Shown here one piece after another: positions 11,660-23,319 of a DNA stretch of 64,000 nucleotides (position 1 is the stretch's first letter; each line of letters opens with the position of its first letter). Below the pieces are notes generated by a model. The model worked only from the letters and a program-made list of their open reading frames with translations, was not told the origin of the DNA and searched no databases. The stretch lies in NCBI GenBank assembly GCA_020631735.1, contig CM036162.1, positions 91,622,401 through 91,686,400 on the forward strand, in the 5' to 3' direction. This stretch comes from Saccharum officinarum. Its lineage: Eukaryota > Streptophyta > Magnoliopsida > Poales > Poaceae. Both the position numbers and the translations under genes were made by a program.

Positions 11660-14600
11660 TGTAACAGAACCGACCAATTATACGAGATTAAGTAAGAAAA
11701 TCATCCACCGAGCAGACGATTTAGCAAACTTAAGCCCGTATAACCCGGTAGTCCGTGAAATCACGACGGATTTCAAACCAAATTACATACCAGTCAAGAT
11801 CGTAATAAGTTCAGCGGTCACCATCACAAGTTACATAAAAGTTCACGTCACAAATACATCAGAGTTTAAATATAGTTATTACAAACCAGTTTCAAAAGAA
11901 AGTAGCGGAAACATTTAGTTCAAATCACACACGCACACAGAGTTCGAAATACAGTGCCAGTTCAGGATCATCTTCCATCAAAAGCATCAGACGAGATGTA
12001 GTGAATGACCATTGCCCATGGTCCTAAGCTTCTCCCATTGCAGGATAAAGACAGTTGATACAGTAGCCGTAATACATCTGCCCATCTGCAACAAGTGGGA
12101 ACAAAGCCCTGGGTACGAGAAAGTACTCAGCTAGACTTACCCGACAGAACCAAAAATAAAAGACACCAAGGAATCATGACAGGCTTTCTGGTGGGGTAGC
12201 TGACTCATTTGCAAAAAGACATTTTTAGGATTTAGAGAATCTTTACAAAAGCTTTGCATCAAGTTAAATCTTTATTAACCTGTCAACTACATTTGCACCT
12301 GTACTAAAGTAACATGTAATTAAACAGATAATGATAACCAATGATCATTAACAACTTCCATTATGTCATATTCCGTATAACTGTCCAAGTGTTCCATCAA
12401 CATTACTACGATGAAGTAGCTCAAGTCAAGTGCTCACTATCTAGTGAACGATGGCGATTCGAATCGATTATTAACCAGCTGATAATTTATTCCTCACACA
12501 AACCTCACTCACCCGCTAAAGTGAGGTGTTGGTCACCGAGTCAACCATTCGGGTAAAGTCGCGAGCTTGCCAGGAACCACATGTACCCGGGGGCCGCCCG
12601 ACTGCTCTTTGGCCTTATCATCGCGCCCCCGTATCCTGCCACTACTGCTCCGGTACAGTGCGTTGCGGACAATCCACTCGGCCCGAATAATCTCCCAGCT
12701 TCGCGGTCGAAAGGTACATTATTCGGCCAGCTAAATGTAAGGCATGCGTTCAACATGACTCGAGGCCCAACAACGGTCGGTCCTTAATCGACACAGACGG
12801 AAAACACTACAGTCCGAAACCCTGCAAGTTTTCGTCCGGTCTCGATTTCACATTAACACTTAGTTATTTCCTGACGACATCTTTTCTCAAGCAGATCCAG
12901 GTAAACACCTATAGCTCGCAGGTGACAGGAAATCACCCGACTTCTACCGGTCTAAGCAAGCTAAGCAATTACTTGACTGCGGATAACAGGGTGACAAGGA
13001 TAGAGTAGAACAGAGTAGACAAGGTATAATGCAGCAACGGTTGCAAACAACTCCTAAACATAATGCAGCAGTTAAAGTAAAGCATTAATAAAATATTTGT
13101 AAACCGGGGGAGAGAAATGCTCCGGGGCTTGCCTCTCTCGAAAGAGCTCGGACGGTAGTCTGGGCACTCTGGAAGATCCTCACCGACCTCCTCATCGGCT
13201 TCGGGCACTTCCTACTCCTCGGGCTGCTCTTCCGGTTCCTCGGGAACTGCTACCGACGTTACTTCCTGCGATCCTGTATGATGCAATCGTATAGGTGCTT
13301 ATGCCTAGGTGCATTGCGAAAATGACATGTAATGGTCATGATGAATGAAATGCAGATAATTAGGTTCACTTTATTTCATAAAGTAGGAATATATTTCTTC
13401 TACAACGTAGTCAACATCATCCATGAATACAGACTACAAGCATTTGTCATCTACTGCATTCTCTTCTACCACTACCATGCTAAGCCAGCACATTTTATTA
13501 AATGCTTCAAAGATACACCAAAGCAAATCTTATTCACTAGTCATGCATTAACAAGGTTAAATAAAACCCTAATTGCAACTAGGTTTGAACAGCAACACCT
13601 ATTTTAGTAGCACAGAAAAATCTGAGAAAATTACAGTAGTTTTCTATCATCTAATCTAGCATACCATAAAATTTTCATTGCATTTGGATTACTAGAATTG
13701 TCTACACAAAAATAACAAGCTAGGACCTAAAAATAAACATAAAAATATTTTATAATATGAAAAGTATCAAACAACAGATTTAACATTTTTCCTACATTCT
13801 TCACAATAAATAATCACCATATAAAAATTATTACATGCATGTTTTATTCATAATTTTCTCTCTAGCAAAAATAACAATTATTAGCAATATTCAACACTTG
13901 TACTACACCTCAAGATTTTTCTACAGAACATGCATGGCATATATTTTTCCTAGAAAGTACATCACAAAAGAAAATTATAGCAAGTGGAACCATATTTTTC
14001 TGAGCTTTCTGTAATTTACTACATATTTAACAAGAAAACAGCAGTTTTAGTGATTAAATAAAAACTCTACAGCAAAGTATTTAAATCTTGACAAGTAATA
14101 TTTTTAAACTGTAGATCAAGTCCAGAGAAACACTACAAAATTTGTTTCACAATTTTTGGAGCTAAAATGAGCAAGTTATGGATTTTAGAAACCCTTATAA
14201 CAATTTCTGAAAAATCATTTTCAAAAATTCATTTATCGTCAGTCGCTGAAAATGCTGGGTGCACCCGGTGCAGTGCACACGCGAGCGCGAGAGGAGGCAG
14301 ACAGGTGGGCCCGTGACCCCACATGTCAGCCACACAGAGAAAAGGGAGGCGCTGATTGCGCGGTTCTCGCCGGCGGTGAGGTCACCACCAACGGCTTCCC
14401 CGCGGAGAGACGAACTCACTGCGCTTGCTTAGGGCACCGGAGGAGCTCTCGGGTGACCCCGACGGCGTGCATGGCGGAACGGTGGCGCGGCTCACCGACG
14501 ACACGCCGGCCCCGGCCATGGCGAGGGTGGGTTCGGAACGCGCGAGGTCCGTGGAGCCAAGGCGAATGCGAAAGCACGAGAAATTGGAGGGAAAGGAGGG

Positions 14601-15638
14601 AATACGGCTCCCTCCACGGAAGCACAAGCTCGGCGGCCATGGTGCCGCCGTGCCAAGGAAAAGCCGGCCCTGGCCTTACCGTGGTGCAAATGAGGGCGAA
14701 AACGTGCGCACGGGATGGAGGAGGTCCAGGCGGAGCTGGAGGCAGACGCAATCGACGAATGGCGCTGCGGTGGCGGAGCTAAACGTCGGCGGACCGAGCG
14801 GCGGCGTGCGGTGGCGAGAGCTCCGGCTCGGCTTGCTGCTGCGGTGGAGAGCGAGCGCGCGAGCGCGGAGGGAAGCAGGGGACAGAGGAGATGGAGGCGG
14901 AGGCAGTGCGCGACCGGGTGGAAGTTAAGGCGAGCCGGAGGCTCCACGCGGCGAGTTCGTCGGCGCATGGACGCCACGCGGCGAGCGCGGTCTGCCGTGG
15001 CGGCCAGCAGCGCACGCGAGCGAGCGGGAGAGGGAGAAAACCGCACGGGCGTGGACCGGGCCGTGGTCACGCGCGGGCGAGCGTGCGGGGCGAGCGCGGG
15101 CCGGCTTCGGCCGCTGGGCCGGAAGTGGGGCGGCGGCCCGTTAAGGCCGAGAAATTCCTTTTTCTTTTCTAAATAAAATTCCAGATTTTATTATTTGATT
15201 CAAATTTAAATTTTGAAGATGAAAAAGACATTTTCACAAATTGCCCCCAAAACAAAAGTTGTTCAAAATTTTATTCTCTACAACTTTCATTTAGGGCACT
15301 TTTCAAAATTCTAAACAGATTTTGAATTAGGGATTTAAAGTCAAATTTTTAAATGAAAACTCAATTTTCTGAAATATTTTTAGAAGCACAATTTGGGAAG
15401 ATTTTGAATACTAAACTTGCTCCAAAAATCATGCTAATTATTTCTAAGTTATTTAAAGTTATAGCTCCATAAATTTTTACCACTTTTACCTAGAATTTTT
15501 AATAATTCAGAGCTCAAACATGATTATCACAGTTTAAATAAATTCTAATTTAATTCACATGTGATGATGATCATGTATGAAATGCAAATGCTCATGATTT
15601 AGGATGTGAATGCATGCTTAACACCCAGATGTGTTACA
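11660..15638. mobile_element. solo LTR or LTR-derived element (3,979 bp) inserted in the fold-back element
   Basis: It has 7-bp inverted termini (TGTAACA and TGTTACA, with TG...CA ends) and a perfect 5-bp target duplication GAGAT at 11655-11659 and 15639-15643. The interrupted sequence CGACGAGAT / CTACAAGTTTC becomes continuous when the insertion is removed. No gag, protease, reverse transcriptase or integrase frame is present, so it is a large solo LTR or a non-coding derivative. A GC-rich island (14240-15160) lies within it. Orientation is uncertain. The minus-strand start TGTAACACATCTGGGTGTTA resembles LTR starts of grass Ty3/gypsy elements. Confidence 0.8.
14240..15160. other. GC-rich island within the LTR element
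   Basis: About 900 bases of roughly 65-70% GC are set in DNA that is otherwise very AT-rich. Open frames occur on both strands (for example 14492-15070 minus and 14425-14928 plus) and are Arg/Ala-rich without recognisable domains, as expected from base composition alone. Similar GC-rich segments occur inside LTRs of some grass retroelements. Confidence 0.5.
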
Positions 15639-15643
15639 GAGAT

Positions 15644-16165
15644 CTACAAGTTTCTAGTTTTGAGTTTTTTAATTTGAGATCATTAAAATGCTTAAAAAAT
15701 TTAAACAAATTTTCAGCAGTATATTAATCGCGTACAAGCGCTTGTCGCCTTGGAAAAATCATATCTTTTTTATATGCTGTCAAATGGAGATGATTTCTAT
15801 ATGAAAGTTGGATCTCTCGATGAGATCTACGACTTTCTAGTTTTGAGTTTTTTAATTTAAGGTTGCTAAAATGCTCAAAAAAATAAACAAATTTTTAACA
15901 GTATATTAATTCCTGAAAATTTGTTTAATTTTTGAACATTTTAGCGACCTCAAATTAAAAAATCTCAAAACTAGAAAGTCGCAGATCTCATCAAGAGCTA
16001 CAACTTTCATATAGAAATCATCTCCATTTGACAGCATATAAAAAAGATATGATTTTTCCAAGGCGACAAGCGCTTGTACGCGATTAATATACTGTTGAAA
16101 ATTTATTTATTTTTTTAAAGCATTTTAATGATCTCAAATTTAAAAACTCAAAACTAGAAAGTTGT
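15644..16165. repeat. central palindrome of the fold-back element
   Basis: The left arm, about 15644-15896, and the right arm, about 15915-16165, are inverted copies around a loop of about 18 bases at 15897-15914. Matching landmarks are GCGTACAAGCGCTTGTCGCC at about 15730 with its complement at about 16061-16081, and TCTAGTTTTGAG with CTCAAAACTAGA. RNA read through here would form a hairpin of about 250 bp. Confidence 0.85.
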
Positions 16166-16520
16166 AGATCTCGTCGAGAGCTATATTTTTCATATAAAAA
16201 TCATCTTCATCCGAGATCATATGAAAAAGATACAATTTTTGAAATATTTTAAAAATTATAGCTACAGTACTCCGAAATAGTAATATATTCGATTGACATG
16301 TGGGCCCCACATGTAGGACCGCGTCATGTCAGCATTGGGACCTAGATGACATCCGAAGCCAAGTTCAGGGAGCCAGAAATATACTGTTCAAAGTTCGGGG
16401 ATCTAAGTGACACCCAAAGTCAAGTTCAGAGACCTAGATGACACCTAAAGATAAGTTGAGAAACTCAGAAATATACTGTTGACACCGGCTGCGACCGCCG
16501 GTGAATTTTTCAGCAGGATA

Positions 16521-17349
16521 TGCTACCCCCCTTCTGAAACGACCGGCACAGCGGCAATTTGTACCAATGCGCTCATGCCGCCCCATTAAAGATGCTAAAA
16601 GGAGCAGTGGATTGGACCATGCTCTGAACCCTTCACCAGCACACAGGCAGACCCAGTGCAGCGCTGCTCGAAGCACAGCCACATATGAACACACGCAGCC
16701 AAAAAAGAGGGCTCATGACAGTGATAAAACTGAGACGTCACACATGTATAGTGTGCACAAGTAGCAAGGGTCCCCTGTCGAAGAACCGGACCGAAATGTA
16801 GCAGCAGGGCCCGAATACGTGCAAGTTTGTTTGGATATTGGCTTTGGATGGGAAGGATTCCGAATCCAGAAATGCAGCGTACAAGTAGAGCTGAAAGTAT
16901 CGTAGCTTGTGGTGCATGATTTTGCTTTTGCGTCCACCCCATTCTAGCATAGAATCTTGACGTACGTGGTTTCAGATCACGAGATGGTGAACAAGAACAA
17001 AACAAGTGACATTTGTGCAAGAGAACAATTTGATTGATAGGGTGCCAGTGAGGCAGTGACTTCATCTTTCATCTGTCCTGGCTCCTCTGTATGATCTTAT
17101 CATCATCTATACCTCTCCCAATCTTTTTATCTACCAATATGAATGCAACAGTTGCTTGCATCATTATTCCTACTAACCACTATCAGCATAAGGAGGATTA
17201 GAAGGAGCAGCAGCAAGTAGCAAGGGCTTGAACAATACTACATGGTTACAGACAAAAGCCTCCGAGAACTAGCTAGAGAATACACACTTGGTGACTGTGC
17301 TTGGCGGTGGTGGTGCTCTGTTTCTGTGTGCTGTACTGTGCTTGATCGA
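16521..17349. other. 3' flank of the epimerase gene, no other gene seen
   Basis: Intergenic DNA holding the presumed 3' UTR and termination region of the minus-strand epimerase near 17100-17349. Open frames (for example 16595-17065 minus) show no domain. Confidence 0.5.
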
Positions 17350-18801
17350 TCACGACGACGCCGACATGGCCGCCGCGGCCTTTTTTTTCTTCGCGGGCTT
17401 GTCGGCGGCGGCGCTGCGGGCGCCCTTGGCGATCTTGGTGTCTAGCTTGTAGTAGTTGACGAACCAGTCGACGAAGTGCCGGAGGCCGGCCTCGAGGGAG
17501 GTGGTGGGGCGGTAGCCGAAGTCGTGCGCGGCGTGGCTGACGTTGGCGTGGGTAAAGGGCACGTCGCCGTTGCTGGGCATGGTGACGATGCGCTTGTTGG
17601 CCTTCTTGCCGAGCAGCTTCTCGAGGATGGCGACCATCCGGGTGACGGGCACAGGGGAGGTGTTGCCGAGGTTGTACACGCGGAGCGGCGCGGGCCCGCT
17701 CTTCTTGCCGGACCTGGAGCCGGTGCTCTTGCCGGCGGTGTCGAGCGCGCCGAGGCAGCCCTTGACGACGTCGTCAATGTAGGTGAAGTCGCGGCGCGCG
17801 TCGGAGCCGTCGGCGGCGCGGAACAGCGTGATGGGCTCGCCGGCAACGATACTGCGGGCAAAGAAGAAGTAGGCCATGTCGGGGCGTCCCCAAGGACCGT
17901 AGACGGTGAAGAAGCGAAGGCCGGTGATGGACAGCCCGTAGATGTGGTTGTAGGTGTGCGCGATAGCCTCGCCGGCCTTCTTGGTCGCCGCGTACAGCGA
18001 CGCCGGGCGGTCGGTGCGGTGGTCCTCGGAGAAGGGCGCGTCGGTGTTGAGCCCGTACACCGACGAGGAGGAGGCCCAGACGACCGCCGGCTGCGGGTCG
18101 GCGTGCTTGGCCGCCACCTCGAAGACGCTGACGAGCCCGGCCACGTTGGACGCCACGTACGTCTGCGGCGCCTCCATCGCGTACCGCACCCCGGCCTGCG
18201 CGGCCAGGTGCAGCACGTGCGTGAACGCCGCGACGTCGAACAGCTTCTCCAGCAGCAGGCCGTCGTTGATGTCGGCGTCGAGCACGACGACGCCACGGCT
18301 GGCCAGGAGCGTCTGCCGCGCGCGCTTCAGCGACGGGTCGTAGTAGGAGTTGAAGTTGTCGAGGCCGAGCACGCCGTCGCCGCGGGCCTTGAGCGCGAGC
18401 GAGCAGTGCGTGCCCACGAAGCCCGCGGCGCCCGTGACCAGCACGGAGATGCCCCCGTCCCGGCTCGGCCTGGCGCTCCGCCGTACCTCCTTCTCCCACG
18501 CGGCGCCCCCGTACGACGGCGAGGACATGAGCAGGCTGCGGTGCGAGGCAGAGGAGGAGTGCGCGCCGCCGCCGGCGGAGAGGTGGAAGGACCGCAAGAG
18601 GAGGGACGGGTAGTGCAGCGTGAAGAGGAAGACGAGCGCGAGCGTGGCGAGCACGGTGGCGCGGAAGAGCAGGTGCGACGACGCGGACACGAGCTTGGCG
18701 CTGGTCGCCCGGCGCAGCAGCAGCGCGCCCCCGCTGGCGTACCGCTCCAGCTTCATCCCCTTGGCGGCCGCGTCCACCGCGGTGATCCCCGACGACGGCA
18801 T
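17350..18801 (-). CDS. GAE: UDP-glucuronate 4-epimerase (GAE family), 483 aa
   Basis: It interconverts UDP-glucuronate and UDP-galacturonate, the donor for pectin synthesis, in the Golgi (family knowledge). The protein is an extended short-chain dehydrogenase/reductase. An Arg/Ser-rich N-terminal tail is followed by one hydrophobic segment at about residues 46-66, giving a type II membrane anchor. The NAD-binding glycine motif GAAGFVG is at 124-130. The substrate loop SSSSVYG is at 244-250, with catalytic Tyr270 and Lys274 in YAATK. RFFTVYGPWGRPDMA at 296-310 is typical of the GAE clade. There are no introns, as in most plant GAE genes, and the length is slightly over the usual 430-460 because of a Lys/Ala-rich tail (about residues 459-483). 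The ATG at 18801 starts the full anchor. Long frames on the opposite strand are GC-driven shadows. Confidence 0.95.
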   Translation of the reverse strand: MPSSGITAVDAAAKGMKLERYASGGALLLRRATSAKLVSASSHLLFRATVLATLALVFLFTLHYPSLLLRSFHLSAGGGAHSSSASHRSLLMSSPSYGGAAWEKEVRRSARPSRDGGISVLVTGAAGFVGTHCSLALKARGDGVLGLDNFNSYYDPSLKRARQTLLASRGVVVLDADINDGLLLEKLFDVAAFTHVLHLAAQAGVRYAMEAPQTYVASNVAGLVSVFEVAAKHADPQPAVVWASSSSVYGLNTDAPFSEDHRTDRPASLYAATKKAGEAIAHTYNHIYGLSITGLRFFTVYGPWGRPDMAYFFFARSIVAGEPITLFRAADGSDARRDFTYIDDVVKGCLGALDTAGKSTGSRSGKKSGPAPLRVYNLGNTSPVPVTRMVAILEKLLGKKANKRIVTMPSNGDVPFTHANVSHAAHDFGYRPTTSLEAGLRHFVDWFVNYYKLDTKIAKGARSAAADKPAKKKKAAAAMSASS

Positions 18802-18951
18802 TGTAGTTGTGCTCTGCTCTTCGTCCTCCTCGCGTTCCGGCTTCCGGGCCTCGAGGGAGAGTTGGACAGGTAGCTAGACAGACAGACAGCTAGGCATGCG
18901 GCTCGAAGCAAGCAGGCTTGCTGAGGAGGGAGTGAGAGAGCAAGCGTGGGG

Positions 18952-18958
18952 ATATAAA
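18952..18958 (-). promoter_or_regulatory. TATA box of the epimerase gene
   Basis: On the minus strand the sequence reads CCTTTATATCCCC, about 150 bases upstream of the ATG. Transcription would start roughly 30 bases further down (near 18920), giving a 5' leader of about 120 bases that includes a GTCTGTCTGTCTAGC stretch. Confidence 0.6.
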
Positions 18959-18960
18959 GG

Positions 18961-19974
18961 GGGATTCGGTTGGAGGCCACTCGGGGGCGGCTCGAGTCGG
19001 GTGCGTGCTTGTGATTTTGGGATCCTCACCTCCCTGCCTAATTTGGCTGCGGCGTCGCCTCGGTGCGTGCTGTGATTTGGTAAAGGAAGAGGAGCTGAGA
19101 TCGGTAGTGTTTTTGGTAGGATCGCATCGGATCGGAGCAAGGGTGGTTCCCCTTCCCCAAACCAAGTGGTCTCCAGTCTCCGGCTCTCGATCTCTGGCCA
19201 ATCGCCAACCGGCCATGGCAGGCCAGGCCACACTGTGGCAGTGAAACGTGCGCGCGGACCTTCTGCTGTGGACGAGTCAATGGCTGACCGATGGACACGC
19301 CAGAGACTTCACTACCACTGGTACTTTAGCATTGAGCGCCGCACTGTGCAAATCTGTGTGTATTAGTGTTTGCTATTAATTGGACTGTGGGACGGACAGG
19401 TAGACATAGACACGGCCTCATTTGGACCATAGAAAGTTCACAAAAACACGCATTGATTTGCACCCGATGGCATATGTTTTGCTAAAACAGGTGACAAGTA
19501 CAGTGGTACACATCAGCGATATTAAAATAATCATCTCATACATTTATGGTTTTTTAACACGGAGGAGAAAGAGGTGAGATAAAAATGCCATTGCTTCGTG
19601 GATTTTACAACGATGAGATGGTTATTTCATCACTGCAAAGTTGTTGCTATATAATTCACTACACCCATATATGCTTGAATTGAAGAATTATGTAGAGTTA
19701 CTATAAAACAAGTTAAAAAGATATATGTTGTACAAACTGTTTGTTAAGCTACCCTAAGATCATGTGACAATGTATGAAATCACAAAGACTATGCTGATAC
19801 ATTTGTCCTAATGTCCAACCGGGCTTGGAAGATCGTTGTCATAAGCATGTGACGTGCTCTCGGTCGCCGGCACATTATGGCCAATGGGCGCGTGCATGGG
19901 GCCAGCCGCCAGTTCGCAAACAGAATTGCTATCCATGACTAAAGTTTACGCAAGTGTTACGTGGGGTGTTGTAT
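18961..19974. other. 5' flank of the epimerase gene and intergenic DNA
   Basis: Upstream promoter-proximal DNA of the minus-strand epimerase, becoming AT-rich after 19300. No second gene diverges from it that I can support. Open frames at 18874-19298 lack domains. Confidence 0.45.
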
Positions 19975-20245
19975 GGGGCGTTTGATGCTAATAAAAAAAT
20001 AAATTATAGAATTCGCCGGTGATCTGTGAGACGAATTTATTAAGCCTAATTAATGTATCATTAGCATATGTTACTGTAGCACCCATTGTCAAATCATGGA
20101 CTAATTAGGTTTAAAAAATTCATCTCGCAAAACAGTGTCAATCTGTGTATTTAGTTTCGTAATTAGTCTATATTTAATACTCCATGCATGTGTCAAACAT
20201 CTGATGGGACAGCGACTAAAGTTTAGGAGGAGAATCCAAACAACC
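19975..20245. mobile_element. Tourist-like MITE, ends eroded
   Basis: It starts GGGGCGTTTGATG and ends AATCCAAACAACC. The interior has the shared words GAGACGAATTTATTAAGCC, GACTAATTAGG and ACTCCATGCATG. No target duplication is visible, so the exact ends are approximate. Confidence 0.65.
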
Positions 20246-22418
20246 TCTAAGTTAACCAAGTGTTTTGGCCGCTTTTAACACATGATTTTTCTAGCCGTCG
20301 CTTTTCAGGATTCAATATCGCGTCCGTTGCTGTATCCGGCCGAGGCTCAGGGGCATGCTCGGGGTCCCCTCCTCCACGTACGTCGTCGCGGGAGCGAGAG
20401 GTGCACGCTTCGCAGCCGCCCGCGCCGGCGAGCTCGCTTCCTTGACGCAGCCGTCTCGTCCTGACTCGATAACGCCGGTGTCCGGCAGCAGCCCCGTTCC
20501 GTGCGCCACCGCCCCCAGGCCAGGCAGCCGCAGCGGCTTCGCCGGCATCGGGCCTATGTGGCTCACGGAAGGGAAGGAAAAAGGCTGGGGAGTGTGTGTC
20601 CCACCGCAATTTGTGATTAATTTGAGATTTTTTCTACAATTTGTTTACAATTTGTGAGCAATTTGACCTATATCTCTATGATATCTGCAATTCATAGAAA
20701 TAATTTAAAATTTTTTCTGAAAAAATTGGCATATATTTCTCTAAGACATGTAATCTTCCCAAATTACATCATTTTGTCCAATAAATTACGTTGAAGAAAT
20801 CAGTGTAAATATAGTAATAAGGCGGTGTAGATATAGCTAAAACACGTGTAAATGCATGAGAAAAAAAATCAGGTGCCAAGAGCCTCTAAAACAATCAGCT
20901 GTTGGGTAGATAGACTTTTTTGGAAATGGAGGGAGCGAGCCAGTATAGACGAAAGCCATAGGACGGTGACGATCTTGCTTGGCTTTGGCTACGCTCTCGA
21001 CGAAGCTGAAAGAAGGCTGCCTTGGTAAGATTTTGCCTCGGCCCCTGACCCCGGCCCCTCACCTGTACTCGTTTGCGTCCGCAGAGAGACCGGAGACGAC
21101 GACAAAAACAGCCGCGGAGGCGCGAGACGATGTGTGATCCGCCCAGTACGGGTACGGGTACGGTACGGGTACGGGTACGGCGCGTGTTCCCCGACGGTAC
21201 GGCGGTGGTGGCGCTATGCGAGGGACGTACGGCAGCGTGAGCGTGTGTACTACTACGCTCGAAGAAAGCGAAACGCAAAACGTCCACAGACAAGGGAACC
21301 GCTGCGATTTTGTTCTACTGGCAGCCCGGCACGATCCGATCCCTGGACCGTCCCCTGGTCCTGGCCAGGCAGCCCAGCAGCAGAAAGTCAACCAATCCCG
21401 GATCACCGATCATGCCTGGCGTACAGCGCGAAGCGGGTCGTTTCGGCGCCGCTCGGATGCACGCACGGAATAAATTCCGTGCGCGGCTGGGGGGATGCCT
21501 CGCGTCGCATGCAAAATGCAAGCGCGAGCGGCGTAGATGTGATGGCACCGCCACCGCGCCGCGCGAAGCCACACACCCACACGCACCAATCGCCAGTGCA
21601 CCACCACGTGAGGGCACGCGCAACTTGGCTACCTAGCATGGGCTGATCGACGATGGGCATGGCCATGGCGCCAGCGGCTTGCTGCCCACCTCACCGGAAT
21701 CACGCACGCACGGGCATCGCCATTGCGATGCAGCATGGAAGAACGAACAGAGCTGACGTGATGACCTCAACGAACCAACCGTCCAACCGGAAAACTACGA
21801 GGCAAGGAACAACAACGGAAGCAATGCCAAGAATCGCGCGCCTGGCAGTAGTAGTACTCCAACGCAGCAAAATTGTTGCTCAGGCGCCTTCAGGGGAAAA
21901 ATGTTTCGCTCACACAAATGTCCAAAACCGGTATAACGAGGCCCACCATGAAAGGTAGGCCCTACCTGTCAGTGACGGCCAGGTTTCCAGCCGGACCCAC
22001 GACGCGTATACATACGTACAGTTACAAGATTGACGTACGTACTGCACTGTCGCCGTCCGTCTCATTTTCCGCACGGGAACAAGGAGGTGCAGGCGGCCTG
22101 CATGCGCGTCCCGGTCGTTCCGAGCATGGCTCGGTGTCTGTAGTAGTACGGCCCGCGGGGTGGGTGGGGGGTGGGGGTGTCGGTGGCCGAGAGCGACGCC
22201 CAGCCAAGTCGACGCAGAGGCATGCAGCATGATGCGTGTTGCATGCAGGCGTTGCCATTGGCCAGTGGGCAGGGCGGCTCCAGGAACATGACAGCGTGGC
22301 GCACAGGGCAAAGCCTGAGCCGCCTGACAGCAACGCCCTTCTCCGTCGCTCGGCCGCTTCGATCGGGTGTGGGCGTGTGGCGCACGCGCGGCGCGGCCGC
22401 GCGGGTGCTGCGACGCAG
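20246..22418. other. intergenic, GC-rich in parts, no gene recognised
   Basis: GC-rich patches at 20320-20580 and 21000-22420 produce many short frames on both strands, none with a domain. Some (20312-20566 minus, 21134-21646 plus) could be eroded gene fragments, but I cannot identify a source. Confidence 0.4.
21147..21180. repeat. (GGGTAC)n hexamer microsatellite
   Basis: About five units of GGGTAC/TACGGG are interrupted once by a GTACGG junction. GTAC is self-complementary, so the repeat can fold on itself. Confidence 0.8.
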
Positions 22419-23319
22419 TAGGGATCAAAACGAAAATGATAATCTCTTATTTTCGGAAATCGTTTTTGATTTTTTTTCCGATATTTAGGTCTAAATGAAA
22501 ACGGTAGCGGTAATAAAAAAACGAAAACGATAATGATAAAAATAATCAAAAATGAAAGCGAAAATGATTTTGCCCTCTTCCGATCGTTTTCGAAGATTCC
22601 CGTATTTAACCAGTAATTTATTGTAGATAATTACCGATTCAAAGGCCTTTAATTAGTGAATCCTAATTTATTTATAAACTATACAATGCATTACGATCTG
22701 CACACGTAAGCACATAAGACAAATATTTTTTTGAAAGGAACCCATCTGCATACACAAGCACATAAAGGTAAATATTTTTTTTTGGAAAGGAACTATCTAT
22801 ACGGAAGTATTTCATCTGTATAACAAGAAGACAATTAGCTTATCACCCAATCACTTGTTGTACCTGTAACTCCAATAATTCATGTTTTGATCACTATGCT
22901 ATATCGAGTCAACTTATTAGAGCATGATCGTTTATTTGTGTCTTTGTCAAGAATTGTCGTGTTGTTGCATGGTTTACCACTGTTTGAGATCTAAGATGGT
23001 ATGAACTATGTGGTTTTAGCCTGTGATCTTGTCAATTGTGGCTTTATTTATCATTGTCATGTGAGATAGGTCGAGTTATATAGATCTTCTCATGTTCTAT
23101 GGTTTGACGTATTTATCATTTTTGAGGATATCATTCTCATGAATTCCGATCGTTATCGATGTATTTTCCGATTGAATACTGTCGTTTTCGAAATTACTGA
23201 AATATCAGCGCCGTATTCATTTCCGTCAATATCGTATCAATTTCGTTTTCGAGAAAAAAAATGAAAATGAAAGTGATTTTACCCCCTTATCGATCGCTTC
23301 CGATTTTTTTTCATCCCTA
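22419..23319. mobile_element. Ac/Ds-like non-autonomous hAT element (about 901 bp)
   Basis: The left terminus TAGGGATCAAAA and the right terminus TTTTCATCCCTA match the Ac/Ds terminal inverted repeat (YAGGGATGAAA) except for one base at the left. Subterminal DNA is full of CGAAAACG, CCGATCG and GTTTTCG words, as in Ac subterminal regions. The interior is AT-rich without a transposase frame. The flanking 8-mers do not match, so no target duplication supports the ends. Confidence 0.65.

Larger units (their letters stand above)
11252..16511. mobile_element. fold-back Mutator-like element, split by an LTR insertion
   Basis: The left end GAGAAAAATTCATCGGTGG and the right end CCGGTGAATTTTTC are inverted repeats. 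The 9-bp target duplication AGCAGGATA lies at 11243-11251 and 16512-16520, as for Mutator-like elements. The inverted arms carry tandem units of about 31 bp (GGTCCCTGAACTTGGCTTC), about seven at the left and four or five at the right. Without the inserted 3,979-bp LTR element and its 5-bp duplication, the element is about 1.28 kb and nearly all of it is two inverted arms. No transposase was found, so it is non-autonomous. Confidence 0.85.

Noticed and set aside
14425..15176. Several long frames on both strands in the GC-rich island
   Set aside because: All are Arg/Ala/Gly-rich, overlap one another on both strands, and sit in a non-coding LTR element.
17476..18873. 465-codon plus-strand frame opposite the epimerase gene
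   Set aside because: It is antisense to a strongly conserved GAE protein, is rich in Val/Gly/Arg as expected from GC-rich third positions, and has no domain.
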